This document shows positions 6,775-12,750 of a stretch of 18,083 nucleotides of DNA, piece by piece. Every line of letters starts with the position of its first letter. Position 1 is the stretch's first letter. The notes beneath the pieces were generated by a model, which saw only the letters and a program-made list of their open reading frames with translations, searched no databases and was not told where the DNA came from. Position numbers and translations under genes: made by a program. This stretch comes from DASYYE01 sp035946955 (GTDB taxonomy: Bacteria > Actinomycetota > Actinomycetes > Streptosporangiales > Streptosporangiaceae), in the NCBI GenBank assembly GCA_035946955.1, contig DASYYE010000090.1, forward strand, positions 1-18,083, in the 5' to 3' direction.

Positions 6775-7903
6775 CCCCACCGCGAGCCGAAGGGCCGCCG
6801 CGCCGCCCGGACTGACGAGCCCCCCCGCGAGCCGAAGGGGCGCGGCGCCGTCTGGACTGAGGAGCGAGGAGCGAGCGCAGCGAGTGAAGGAGCGACGAGG
6901 GAAGACGGCGCCTCAAGGCGCCCCGGAGGCGAGCGGGACTAGCAGGGCGAGTGGGATTAGCAGGGTCATCGAGCGGACCCGGGAGGGCAATGCGCGGGCA
7001 CTGGGGGTGCTGCTCTCGCTGGTCGAGGACGCGGCCCCTGAGCTGCGGCCGATCATGAAGGCGCTGGCGGACCACACCGGCCAGGCCCGCATCGTGGGCT
7101 TGACCGGGGCGCCCGGAGTGGGCAAGTCCTCTCTCACCAATGCGCTGGTCGGTGTGTACCGGCAGCGTGGGCTGCGCGTCGCAGTGCTGGCCGTCGACCC
7201 CTCATCCCCGTTCAGCGGGGGAGCGCTGCTCGGTGACCGGGTGCGCATGCAGGCCCACGCCACGGACCCGGGGGTGTTCATCCGCTCCATGGCCACCCGT
7301 GGCCACCTGGGTGGCCTGTCACGGGCAACCCCCCAGGCGCTGCGGGTGCTCGAGGCGGCCGGGTTCGACCTGGTCCTCGTCGAGACCGTCGGAGTGGGCC
7401 AGGCCGAGGTGGAGGTCGCCTCGCTCGCCGACACCACCCTGGTCATTTCGGCGCCGGGCATGGGGGACGCGATCCAGGCCATCAAGGCAGGGATCCTGGA
7501 GACCGCTGACGTGCTCGTGGTGAACAAGGCCGACAAGCCCGGCGCCCAGGAGACCGTACGTGACCTGCGCGGCATGGTCGCGATGGCCCCCCGGCGTGAG
7601 GGCTGGTGGCGGCCGCCCATCGTGACCACCACCGCGACAGCGGCCGACGGCGTCGCCGAGCTTGCGGAGCGGGTGGACCAGCACTGGGCATGGCTGGACT
7701 CCTCCGGCGAGGGCGCTGCCCGCCGGACGGCCCGCGCCCGTGAGGAGGTCTCCGCCATCGCCCTTGCTGAGCTGCGGCGGCTGGTGGGCGGCCTGCCCGG
7801 CGATTCCCGCCTCGATGAGCTGGCCAGCCAGGTCGCCTGCGGCGACATCGACCCGTTCTCGGCCGCCGACGAGCTCGTGGCCCTTGCGGTGCGGCAGGCC
7901 TAG
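6767..7903 (+). CDS. meaB: MeaB/ArgK-type GTPase, chaperone of B12-dependent acyl-CoA mutase
   Basis: A G3E-family P-loop GTPase that loads and protects the adenosylcobalamin cofactor of acyl-CoA mutases. With the GTG at 6767 the protein has 378 residues. Walker A GAPGVGKS is at 114-121. VDPSSPFSGGALLGDR, GVFIRSMATRGHLGGL, ETVGVGQAEVEVA and VVNKADKPGA (the NKxD guanine motif) follow in order. The conserved domain begins only near residue 64 (ISRVIERTREGNARALG), after the structured repeat. No ATG, GTG or TTG exists in frame between the repeat and the domain. Translation must therefore start inside the repeat (GTG 6884, in the apical loop), at GTG 6767 overlapping the thiolase stop, or at a rare codon such as ATT 6956. 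The first two add 24-63 repeat-encoded residues absent from normal MeaB. The body is about 315 residues, the usual length. Confidence 0.9.
   Translation: MADPTASRRAAAPPGLTSPPASRRGAAPSGLRSEERAQRVKERRGKTAPQGAPEASGTSRASGISRVIERTREGNARALGVLLSLVEDAAPELRPIMKALADHTGQARIVGLTGAPGVGKSSLTNALVGVYRQRGLRVAVLAVDPSSPFSGGALLGDRVRMQAHATDPGVFIRSMATRGHLGGLSRATPQALRVLEAAGFDLVLVETVGVGQAEVEVASLADTTLVISAPGMGDAIQAIKAGILETADVLVVNKADKPGAQETVRDLRGMVAMAPRREGWWRPPIVTTTATAADGVAELAERVDQHWAWLDSSGEGAARRTARAREEVSAIALAELRRLVGGLPGDSRLDELASQVACGDIDPFSAADELVALAVRQA
6781..6820 (+). repeat. partial 5' duplicate of the structured repeat
   Basis: This 40-bp segment, from CGCGAGCCGAAGGG to GGACTGACGAGC, resembles the 5' end of copy 2, which begins about 45 bp downstream. 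It lacks the right-hand arms, so it cannot fold into the full stem. It lies between the thiolase stop and copy 2 and is in frame with meaB. Confidence 0.75.
6824..6937 (+). repeat. structured dispersed repeat, copy 2 (inside the meaB reading frame)
   Basis: The best-paired copy. Outer CCCGC (6824-6828) pairs with GCGGG (6933-6937). GA (6829-6830) opposes GA (6931-6932). GCC (6831-6833) pairs with GGC (6928-6930), followed by a 3x3 internal loop. GGGGCGC (6837-6843) pairs with GCGCCCC (6918-6924), with a 5-nt bulge TCAAG (6913-6917). GGCGCCGTC (6844-6852) pairs with GACGGCGCC (6904-6912). The T6851-A6905 pair replaces the C-G pair of the other copies. The apical loop is 6853-6903 (51 nt). An alternative small hairpin GGCGCC-TCAA-GGCGCC (6907-6922) would compete with the long stem. 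Confidence 0.92.
6929..6964 (+). repeat. 18-bp tandem duplication of the repeat tail
   Basis: GCGAGCGGGACTAGCAGG (6929-6946) is followed directly by GCGAGTGGGATTAGCAGG (6947-6964), with two C/T differences. In the meaB frame this reads ASGTSR then ASGISR. Related tail sequence follows copy 1 (about 1799-1816) and copy 3 (16668-16684), so it belongs to the element rather than to meaB. Confidence 0.8.
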
Positions 7904-7934
7904 TGGGCGCGGCGATGAGCAGCGTGAGGTCTTG

Positions 7935-8468
7935 GTGAAGCGGCTCGGGCTGCCGTTCGACCCGATTGCGCGGGCTGCGGAGACCTGGGAGGAGAGGTTC
8001 GGCCCGTCCGAAGCCATGGCGGCGGTCACCTCGGTCATGCGGGCCCAGCAGATCCTGCTGGCCACTCTCGACGGGATCCTCCGGCCGCGTGGCCTGACGT
8101 TCTCCCGCTACGAGGCGCTGGTGCTGCTGGCGTTCAGCAGGCGGGGCGCCCTGCCGCTGCGGGTCATGGGGGAGCGGCTCATGGTCCACCCCACGAGCGT
8201 GACGAGCACGATCGACCGGCTCGAGGAGCAGGGCCTGGTCCGCCGCATGCCCAACCCGCGCGACGGCCGGGGGACGCTGGCCGAGATCACCCCTGCGGGG
8301 CGTGAAGTGATGGCGGGCGCCACGGACGACCTGATGACCGCACGGTTCGGCCTGCCGGGCTATGGCGACGCGGAACTGCGCCAGGTGTTCACATCCCTGC
8401 GCGGCCTGCGGCTGGCCGCGGGTGACTTCACGGAATCTGCAACGCGTGCCAGCGCAGGCCGGAGTTGA
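7935..8468 (+). CDS. MarR-family transcriptional regulator
   Basis: A 177-residue winged-helix regulator. GTG 7935 is chosen because GTGAGG lies 5 nt before it and the protein then starts VKRLGLPFDPIARA, the start expected for this subgroup. The wHTH spans about residues 53-122: LTFSRYEALVLL, then LPLRVMGERLMVHPTSVTSTIDRLEEQGLVRR (recognition helix) and the wing NPRDGRGTLAEITPAG. MarR proteins usually act as dimers that leave DNA on binding small ligands. The gene lies 31 nt after meaB, so it is probably in the thiolase-meaB transcript and may control that operon or the mutase; this is inference from position. Its 3' end overlaps the convergent Asp-box gene by 41 bp and no terminator separates them. 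Confidence 0.92.
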   Translation: MKRLGLPFDPIARAAETWEERFGPSEAMAAVTSVMRAQQILLATLDGILRPRGLTFSRYEALVLLAFSRRGALPLRVMGERLMVHPTSVTSTIDRLEEQGLVRRMPNPRDGRGTLAEITPAGREVMAGATDDLMTARFGLPGYGDAELRQVFTSLRGLRLAAGDFTESATRASAGRS

Positions 8469-9825
8469 ACGTGAACCACAGGCCGTGCAGGCTCTGGCGG
8501 GCGGCGACCGCGATGCCCTGGTTGGCCTCGGTCATCCCCACATAGGTGAACCCACCGGGTGCCGGCGAGGTCCGCGCCACCTGCCACGGCCCGGCCGGGC
8601 TGCTGGCCACCTCGATGCCGCTGGCCGAGGCCAGCATGACTGCACCCGCGGGCGAGCCGCTCAGGGAGGTGGGTGTGCCCTGCACGGGGACGGTCCCCTG
8701 CGGCTGCCACGTGGCCCCGCCATCGGTCGAGTAGTAGAGGCTGCCGGGCTGCGGGCTGCCTGGGGAGGTCCCGGGGCAGAACAGGACCAGCCCTCCTGAG
8801 CCGGTGGCGGCGAGGAACGCCTGGGAAGGCACGCCGTCGGGCTGTGCGGTGCCGGGGGAGCAGTGCAGCGTCACAGGAGAGTGGGCATTGGTCACGGGCC
8901 CCCACCCGCTCGCGCGCGAGACAGGGCCGCTGTAGAGTTCGCCATTCGGCCCTATCAGGTAGCCCCGCGTGCCGGTGAGCACGAGGAACGCCGAGGATGG
9001 TGCACCGCTGGCCTGGCTGAGACCGGTCACGCCCGGTACCGGGGCCCAGTTGCTGGTGCCCGCCGCGGAGGAGTACAGGGAGAAGCTGGTGCATCCCGCC
9101 GCGAAGTCTGCGCCGCTGCCCCGGCAGTCGGCCCAGACCGCGAAGACGCGGCCGTCGATCGTCTCCAGGTCGGTCACGCGCTGGCCGTGGGTTCCCACTC
9201 GGGCCCAGGTCAAGCCACCGTCGGTGGTGGCGAACAGTTGCGGGCCGTACACCCAGCCGTAGCCGGTATTGAGGAACCGGACCTGGCTCACCCCGGTGGA
9301 GCCGTTGGGGGCGCCAGCGACCGGTGCCGGTACGCCGGACCACGACCCGCCCGCATTGTCGGTTCGTGCGAGCGAGGTACAGACATAGGCCTTGGGAGGG
9401 CCGCACTGTCCTGGGGTCCCTGCCTGACCGAGTACGAAGCCGGTCTGGTTCCCGACGAAGGTGGCCGAGGAGACCTGGAAGTTCGGTGGCACCCACACGG
9501 ACCTGCTGCCAGCGGTGGGAGAGGTCATCACCACGGGGGCGGACGAGTGTCCCGCGGGACGCATGGGGGTTCCGTGCTGGCCCGGCGAAGGGCTCTGCGA
9601 GCCCGTCGTCAAGCGGGTGGACAGGTGGGTGGTGGGGATGACCAGCTTCGGCACGGTCACGCCCACTGCCACGACGGCAGCCACCCCTGCGGCGGACAGC
9701 GCCGCCTGCCTCACCTTGCGCCGCCGGGCACGCTTCCTGATCAGCTCGAACGTGCCGGGTGGCGGGAGCATGTGCTGGACCGGCTCGCCCAGCCACTGCT
9801 CGAGTTCGTCGCGGTGCTCAGACAT
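8428..9825 (-). CDS. membrane-anchored Asp-box (BNR) beta-propeller protein, putative ECF sigma partner
   Basis: A 465-residue protein. It starts at ATG 9825, with GGGAGA in front, and overlaps the sigma gene stop by 8 nt. Residues 1-40 are cytoplasmic and end in a basic RKRARRRK stretch; one membrane segment spans about 41-62; residues 65-105 are a Ser/Thr/Pro linker. The exterior (110-465) carries Asp-box repeats (S/T-x-D-x-G-x-T-W) at 154-162, 200-207 and 366-373, with a degenerate one near 453-459, typical of beta-propellers in sialidases and sortilin-like proteins. Six exterior cysteines (141/149, 234/245, 322/350) could form three disulfides. Coupling to the sigma gene suggests an anti-sigma or sensor role for the short inner tail, but there is no zinc anti-sigma (HxxxCxxC) motif. 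Ligand unknown. Confidence 0.85.
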   Translation of the reverse strand: MSEHRDELEQWLGEPVQHMLPPPGTFELIRKRARRRKVRQAALSAAGVAAVVAVGVTVPKLVIPTTHLSTRLTTGSQSPSPGQHGTPMRPAGHSSAPVVMTSPTAGSRSVWVPPNFQVSSATFVGNQTGFVLGQAGTPGQCGPPKAYVCTSLARTDNAGGSWSGVPAPVAGAPNGSTGVSQVRFLNTGYGWVYGPQLFATTDGGLTWARVGTHGQRVTDLETIDGRVFAVWADCRGSGADFAAGCTSFSLYSSAAGTSNWAPVPGVTGLSQASGAPSSAFLVLTGTRGYLIGPNGELYSGPVSRASGWGPVTNAHSPVTLHCSPGTAQPDGVPSQAFLAATGSGGLVLFCPGTSPGSPQPGSLYYSTDGGATWQPQGTVPVQGTPTSLSGSPAGAVMLASASGIEVASSPAGPWQVARTSPAPGGFTYVGMTEANQGIAVAARQSLHGLWFTFNSGLRWHALQIP

Positions 9826-10312
9826 GGGACTCTCCCATGGCTGCGCGCAGGCGGGCCCGTGCCTGGTGGAGGTCGGCTTTGATGGTGCCCTCCGGACGCC
9901 CGAGCAGGTTGGCGATCTCCCGCACCGGGAAGCCTGCGTAGTGGTAGAGCAGGAACGGCTGGCGCAGCCGGTCGGGCAGGGACTGGATGAGCGCACGCAC
10001 GTCCACGTCCTGCGCGGGGTGGTGCACCTGGTCGTCCGGGCCGGCGGCGCCTACGGTACGCAGTGCCCGGCGCTCGCGGCCGGTCTTGCGCCAGTGGTCG
10101 CGGACCAGGTTGGTAGCGATCATGTACAGGTAGCTCTGGGGGTTGTCGAGTGAGGACCACCGGGCCAGCAGGCGCGTGAACGCCTCGGAGGCGATCTCGT
10201 GTGCTGTCTCGTCATCATCCACGAGCCGCCGCACCCAGCCTGCCAGCCGGGGGTAGGTCGCCATGAACAGCTCTTCGGCGGCGAGCCGGTCCCTGGCGCG
10301 GAACGTGCTCAC
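9818..10312 (-). CDS. ECF RNA polymerase sigma factor
   Basis: A 164-residue group 4 sigma factor. The start is GTG 10312 (VSTFRARDRLAAEELF), with GGGGAGA 5 nt upstream; the longer frame to 10492 would add a non-homologous N-terminus. Region 2 spans about 11-80 (FMATYPRLAGWVRRLVDDDETAHEIASEAFTRLL, then NPQSYLYMIATNLVRDHWRK). Region 4 spans about 109-158 (SLPDRLRQPFLLYHYAGFPVREIANLLGRPEGTIKADLHQARARLR), containing the -35 recognition helix-turn-helix. The gene lies upstream of and overlaps the Asp-box membrane protein gene, so the pair is presumably one signalling unit. It is divergent from icmA across 444 nt. I could not identify a convincing self-recognised promoter. Confidence 0.93.
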   Translation of the reverse strand: MSTFRARDRLAAEELFMATYPRLAGWVRRLVDDDETAHEIASEAFTRLLARWSSLDNPQSYLYMIATNLVRDHWRKTGRERRALRTVGAAGPDDQVHHPAQDVDVRALIQSLPDRLRQPFLLYHYAGFPVREIANLLGRPEGTIKADLHQARARLRAAMGESHV

Positions 10313-10499
10313 GCAGTCTCCCCGGCGGGTTTCGTTTGAAGGTGTGGCTCGTGGTTCCAGCAGGGTCGCAACACTCGCCGCGGCCGGGGACGCGGTCACG
10401 CCCGCTGGTCTCGATTGCAATGGTTTACCACACTTTCCACGAACCCAGTGGTTAGGCGCTCCGGGGAGCGGCTGCACGCTGTCCCGGCTCACCTACCTC

Positions 10500-10530
10500 T
10501 GCCCGGGCATGCCGCCGCGATGCCCGGGCA
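10500..10530. repeat. pair of TGCCCGGGCA palindromes spaced by two helical turns
   Basis: TGCCCGGGCAT (10500-10510) and ATGCCCGGGCA (10520-10530) are perfect inverted arms around a 9-nt GC-rich spacer. Each arm also contains the 10-bp palindrome TGCCCGGGCA, with centres 21 bp apart. This could be a double operator for a dimeric regulator or a hairpin; TTCTC follows on the plus strand. Confidence 0.6.
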
Positions 10531-10685
10531 TTCTCTAAGACGGCCGAGCCCCCGATTCGGTTGTGATGACTTTTCCGGCGTGGGCCGGCCATGGCGGGAG
10601 GACGCGTCTGGGCAGCCCATAGCGCCTGGCCTGACCGGTCCGCCCGGTGGTCGGCCGGTCCGGGGGGCGGCTTCCGGGCACACCC

Positions 10686-10691
10686 TAGACT
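10686..10691 (+). promoter_or_regulatory. candidate -10 element of icmA
   Basis: TAGACT fits the actinobacterial housekeeping -10 pattern and would place the transcript start near 10698, just before the 18-bp palindrome. No clear -35 hexamer is visible, so activator dependence or an error in the call are both possible. Confidence 0.4.
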
Positions 10692-10702
10692 GGAGAGGCA
10701 GT

Positions 10703-10720
10703 TACTAGGACGTCCTAGTA
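10703..10720. promoter_or_regulatory. 18-bp perfect palindromic operator upstream of icmA
   Basis: TACTAGGACGTCCTAGTA is identical on both strands. It starts 12 nt after the TAGACT -10 candidate and ends 36 nt before the icmA start codon. This position would let a bound dimeric repressor (TetR, GntR or MarR type) block initiation. No second copy occurs in this window, so the regulator cannot be assigned from sequence. Confidence 0.72.
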
Positions 10721-10756
10721 CTTTCTCCGCCACCGCTGCACACGGGAGGTGCCGCC

Positions 10757-12439
10757 ATGGACGCGCAGCCGGGCAACGCGGCCGAGCAGGGCAGGCAGCG
10801 CTGGCAGCAGCGCTACGAGGCGTCGCGGTTGCGCGACGCCGACTTCACCACCCTGTCCGGCGCGGCGGTGGCACCCGTGTACGGCCCGCCTCCCGGGTCG
10901 GTCGTGCCCGGGTTCGAGCGCATCGGCTGGCCGGGTGAGTACCCCTTCACGCGCGGCCTCTACGCGTCCGGTTACCGGGGGCGGACCTGGACGATCCGCC
11001 AGTTCTCCGGGTTCGGCAATGCGGCCCAGACCAACGAGCGCTACAAGATGCTGCTGAAGGCCGGGGGGACCGGGCTCTCGGTCGCGTTCGACATGCCCAC
11101 CCTCATGGGCCGTGACTCCGACGACCCACGCTCGGCCGGTGAGGTCGGCCACTGCGGCGTGGCGGTCGACTCGGTGGCTGACATGGACGTGCTGTTCAGT
11201 GACATACCACTGGACGAGGTCACGACCTCCATGACCATCAGCGGTCCCGCGGTCCCGGTGTTCTGTATGTACCTCGCGGCCGCCCAGCGCCAGGGCAGGG
11301 AGCTGTCCTCGCTGAACGGGACCCTGCAGACCGACATCTTCAAGGAGTACATCGCGCAGAAGGAGTGGCTGTTCCCGCCGCAGCCACACCTGCGGCTGAT
11401 CGGCGACCTCATGGAGTACTGCGCGCGCGAGGTTCCGGCGTACAAGCCGTTGTCGGTGTCGGGCTACCACATCCGGGAGGCCGGATCCACGGCCGCCCAG
11501 GAGCTGGCCTTCACACTCGCGGACGGGTTCGCCTACACCGAGCTCGGCCTGTCCCGTGGGCTGGACATCGAGACCTTCGCACCCGGCCTGTCCTTCTTCT
11601 TTGACGCACACATCGACTTCTTCGAGGAGATCGCCAAGTTCCGGGCGGCCCGGCGGATCTGGGCGCGGTGGCTGCGCGACGTCTACGGTGCGCGCACCGA
11701 GCGCGCGCAGTGGCTGCGGTTCCATACCCAGACAGCCGGGGTGTCGCTGACCGCGCAGCAGCCAGCCAACAATGTGGTGCGCACCGCCATCGAGGCCCTC
11801 GCGGCGGTCCTGGGAGGCACCAACTCGCTGCACACCAACGCCCTGGACGAGGTGCTGGCGCTGCCCAGCGAGCAGGCCGCCGAGATCGCCGTGCGCACCC
11901 AGCAAGTGATCATGGAAGAGACGGGAGTGGCCAATGTCGCCGACCCCCTCGGTGGCTCCTGGTACCTCGAAGCCCTCACCGACGCCCTGGAAGCGGAGGC
12001 GGAACAGGTCTTCGCCCGCATCCGCGACATGGGCGCGGACGGGTCGATCACCAGTGGGGTGCTGCGGGGGATCGAGACCGGGTGGTTCATGTCGGAGATC
12101 GCCGAGGCGGCCTTCGCGTACCAGCGCACGCTGGAGGAGGGCCGCAAGAAGGTCGTGGGGGTCAACTGCTACACCGACACGGTCGGCCAGCCAGTGGAGA
12201 TCCTCCGCGTCAGCCACGAAGTGGAGCGCGCCCAGGCCGCCGAGCTGGCACGGCGCCGGGCGGCCCGCGACCAGGCGGCGGTGGACGCCGCGCTGCGGTC
12301 CATGGTGGACGCGGCCCGCTCCGGCGAGAACATGATCCCGGTCATGCTGGCCGCGGTCCAGGCTGAGGCCACACTAGGTGAGGTCTGCGACGCACTGCGC
12401 GAGGAGTGGGGCGTCTACTCTGAAGCCCCGGCCTTCTGA
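10757..12439 (+). CDS. icmA: isobutyryl-CoA mutase large (substrate-binding) subunit
   Basis: A 560-residue acyl-CoA mutase large subunit starting at ATG 10757 with GGGAGGT 6 nt upstream. It has the TIM-barrel substrate domain but no C-terminal B12-binding domain (no DxHxxG), so it needs a separate small subunit, not seen here. Specificity residues follow isobutyryl-CoA mutase: Phe83 in TIRQFSGFGN, where methylmalonyl-CoA mutase has Tyr, and Gln201 in YIAQKEWLF, where it has Arg. HcmA-type 2-hydroxyisobutyryl mutase would have Ile at the first position. His238 in SGYHIREAGS is the conserved cofactor/substrate histidine. The enzyme would interconvert isobutyryl-CoA and n-butyryl-CoA, linking valine breakdown with butyryl-CoA and ethylmalonyl/methylmalonyl-CoA supply. 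MeaB, encoded 3 kb upstream, is its expected chaperone. Transcription is probably controlled at the palindrome in front. Confidence 0.9.
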   Translation: MDAQPGNAAEQGRQRWQQRYEASRLRDADFTTLSGAAVAPVYGPPPGSVVPGFERIGWPGEYPFTRGLYASGYRGRTWTIRQFSGFGNAAQTNERYKMLLKAGGTGLSVAFDMPTLMGRDSDDPRSAGEVGHCGVAVDSVADMDVLFSDIPLDEVTTSMTISGPAVPVFCMYLAAAQRQGRELSSLNGTLQTDIFKEYIAQKEWLFPPQPHLRLIGDLMEYCAREVPAYKPLSVSGYHIREAGSTAAQELAFTLADGFAYTELGLSRGLDIETFAPGLSFFFDAHIDFFEEIAKFRAARRIWARWLRDVYGARTERAQWLRFHTQTAGVSLTAQQPANNVVRTAIEALAAVLGGTNSLHTNALDEVLALPSEQAAEIAVRTQQVIMEETGVANVADPLGGSWYLEALTDALEAEAEQVFARIRDMGADGSITSGVLRGIETGWFMSEIAEAAFAYQRTLEEGRKKVVGVNCYTDTVGQPVEILRVSHEVERAQAAELARRRAARDQAAVDAALRSMVDAARSGENMIPVMLAAVQAEATLGEVCDALREEWGVYSEAPAF

Positions 12440-12750
12440 CCCCGCTGGTCTGGCTGTGTTTCGGCAGGACACGCCGGACGTGGTTGGGCACCCCAGGGTG
12501 CGGTTCACACACGATTGTGACACACTGCTCTTCATCACTAGAAGACTGCGGTTGGTTACGTACAGTACGGTTCCGGCACTCTTAGCGAGGGTTATCCCTG
12601 ATAGCGTCGCCACCCTGTGGCGTGATCCCGCAGGGTAGGCTCGGGACTACATATTGAAATCAAGTGTCCTGTTCGCGATGGCAGGTAAGGCTTGGATGGT
12701 CCCGGGCTTGGCTGTCCGGGACCATCGCACACCTGTAGTGAGGTGGTGGC
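12440..12750 (+). other. 311-nt intergenic region before the receiver gene
   Basis: No gene is supported. It holds a weak GCACCC/GGGTGC hairpin (12488-12501) that may end icmA transcription. TCACA-N6-TGTGA (12505-12520) is a small palindrome. The segment 12503-12570 is less GC-rich and is the likeliest promoter site for the downstream genes. A 6-bp CGCCAC/GTGGCG hairpin (12608-12622) and the 11-bp hairpin at 12695-12726 follow. Confidence 0.6.
12695..12726 (+). promoter_or_regulatory. 5' leader hairpin in front of the receiver gene
   Basis: GATGGTCCCGG (12695-12705) and CCGGGACCATC (12716-12726) are perfect 11-bp arms around a 10-nt loop, ending 24 nt before the ATG at 12751. There is no T-run, so it is more likely a leader RNA structure or operator than a terminator. 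The ribosome site GTGAGGTGG follows the hairpin and is left unpaired. Confidence 0.55.

Larger units (their letters stand above)
10313..10756. other. 444-nt divergent regulatory region between the sigma gene and icmA
   Basis: No gene is supported here; the short plus-strand frames lack starts with ribosome sites. The region must hold the sigma-operon promoter (minus strand) and the icmA promoter (plus strand). It contains two TGCCCGGGCA palindromes (10500-10530) and, near icmA, a -10-like TAGACT and an 18-bp palindrome. The stretch at 10418-10450 is less GC-rich than its surroundings. Confidence 0.7.

Noticed and set aside
5578..6780. Minus-strand open frame of 400 codons opposite the thiolase
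   Set aside because: It is an antisense shadow of a clearly real thiolase with all catalytic residues; no ribosome site or family match.
6824..6937. Repeat copies as transcription terminators or insertion sequences
   Set aside because: The loop is 51 nt, no T-run follows, the copies lie inside operons, and no transposase or clear target-site duplication is present.
10715..12217. Long minus-strand open frame of 500 codons opposite icmA
   Set aside because: It mirrors the mutase gene; the encoded sequence is low-complexity and matches no family I know. High GC leaves few stops on the opposite strand.
12505..12520. CRP-like site
   Set aside because: The half-sites are in the order TCACA-N6-TGTGA, the reverse of the CRP consensus TGTGA-N6-TCACA, and the arms are only 5 bp.
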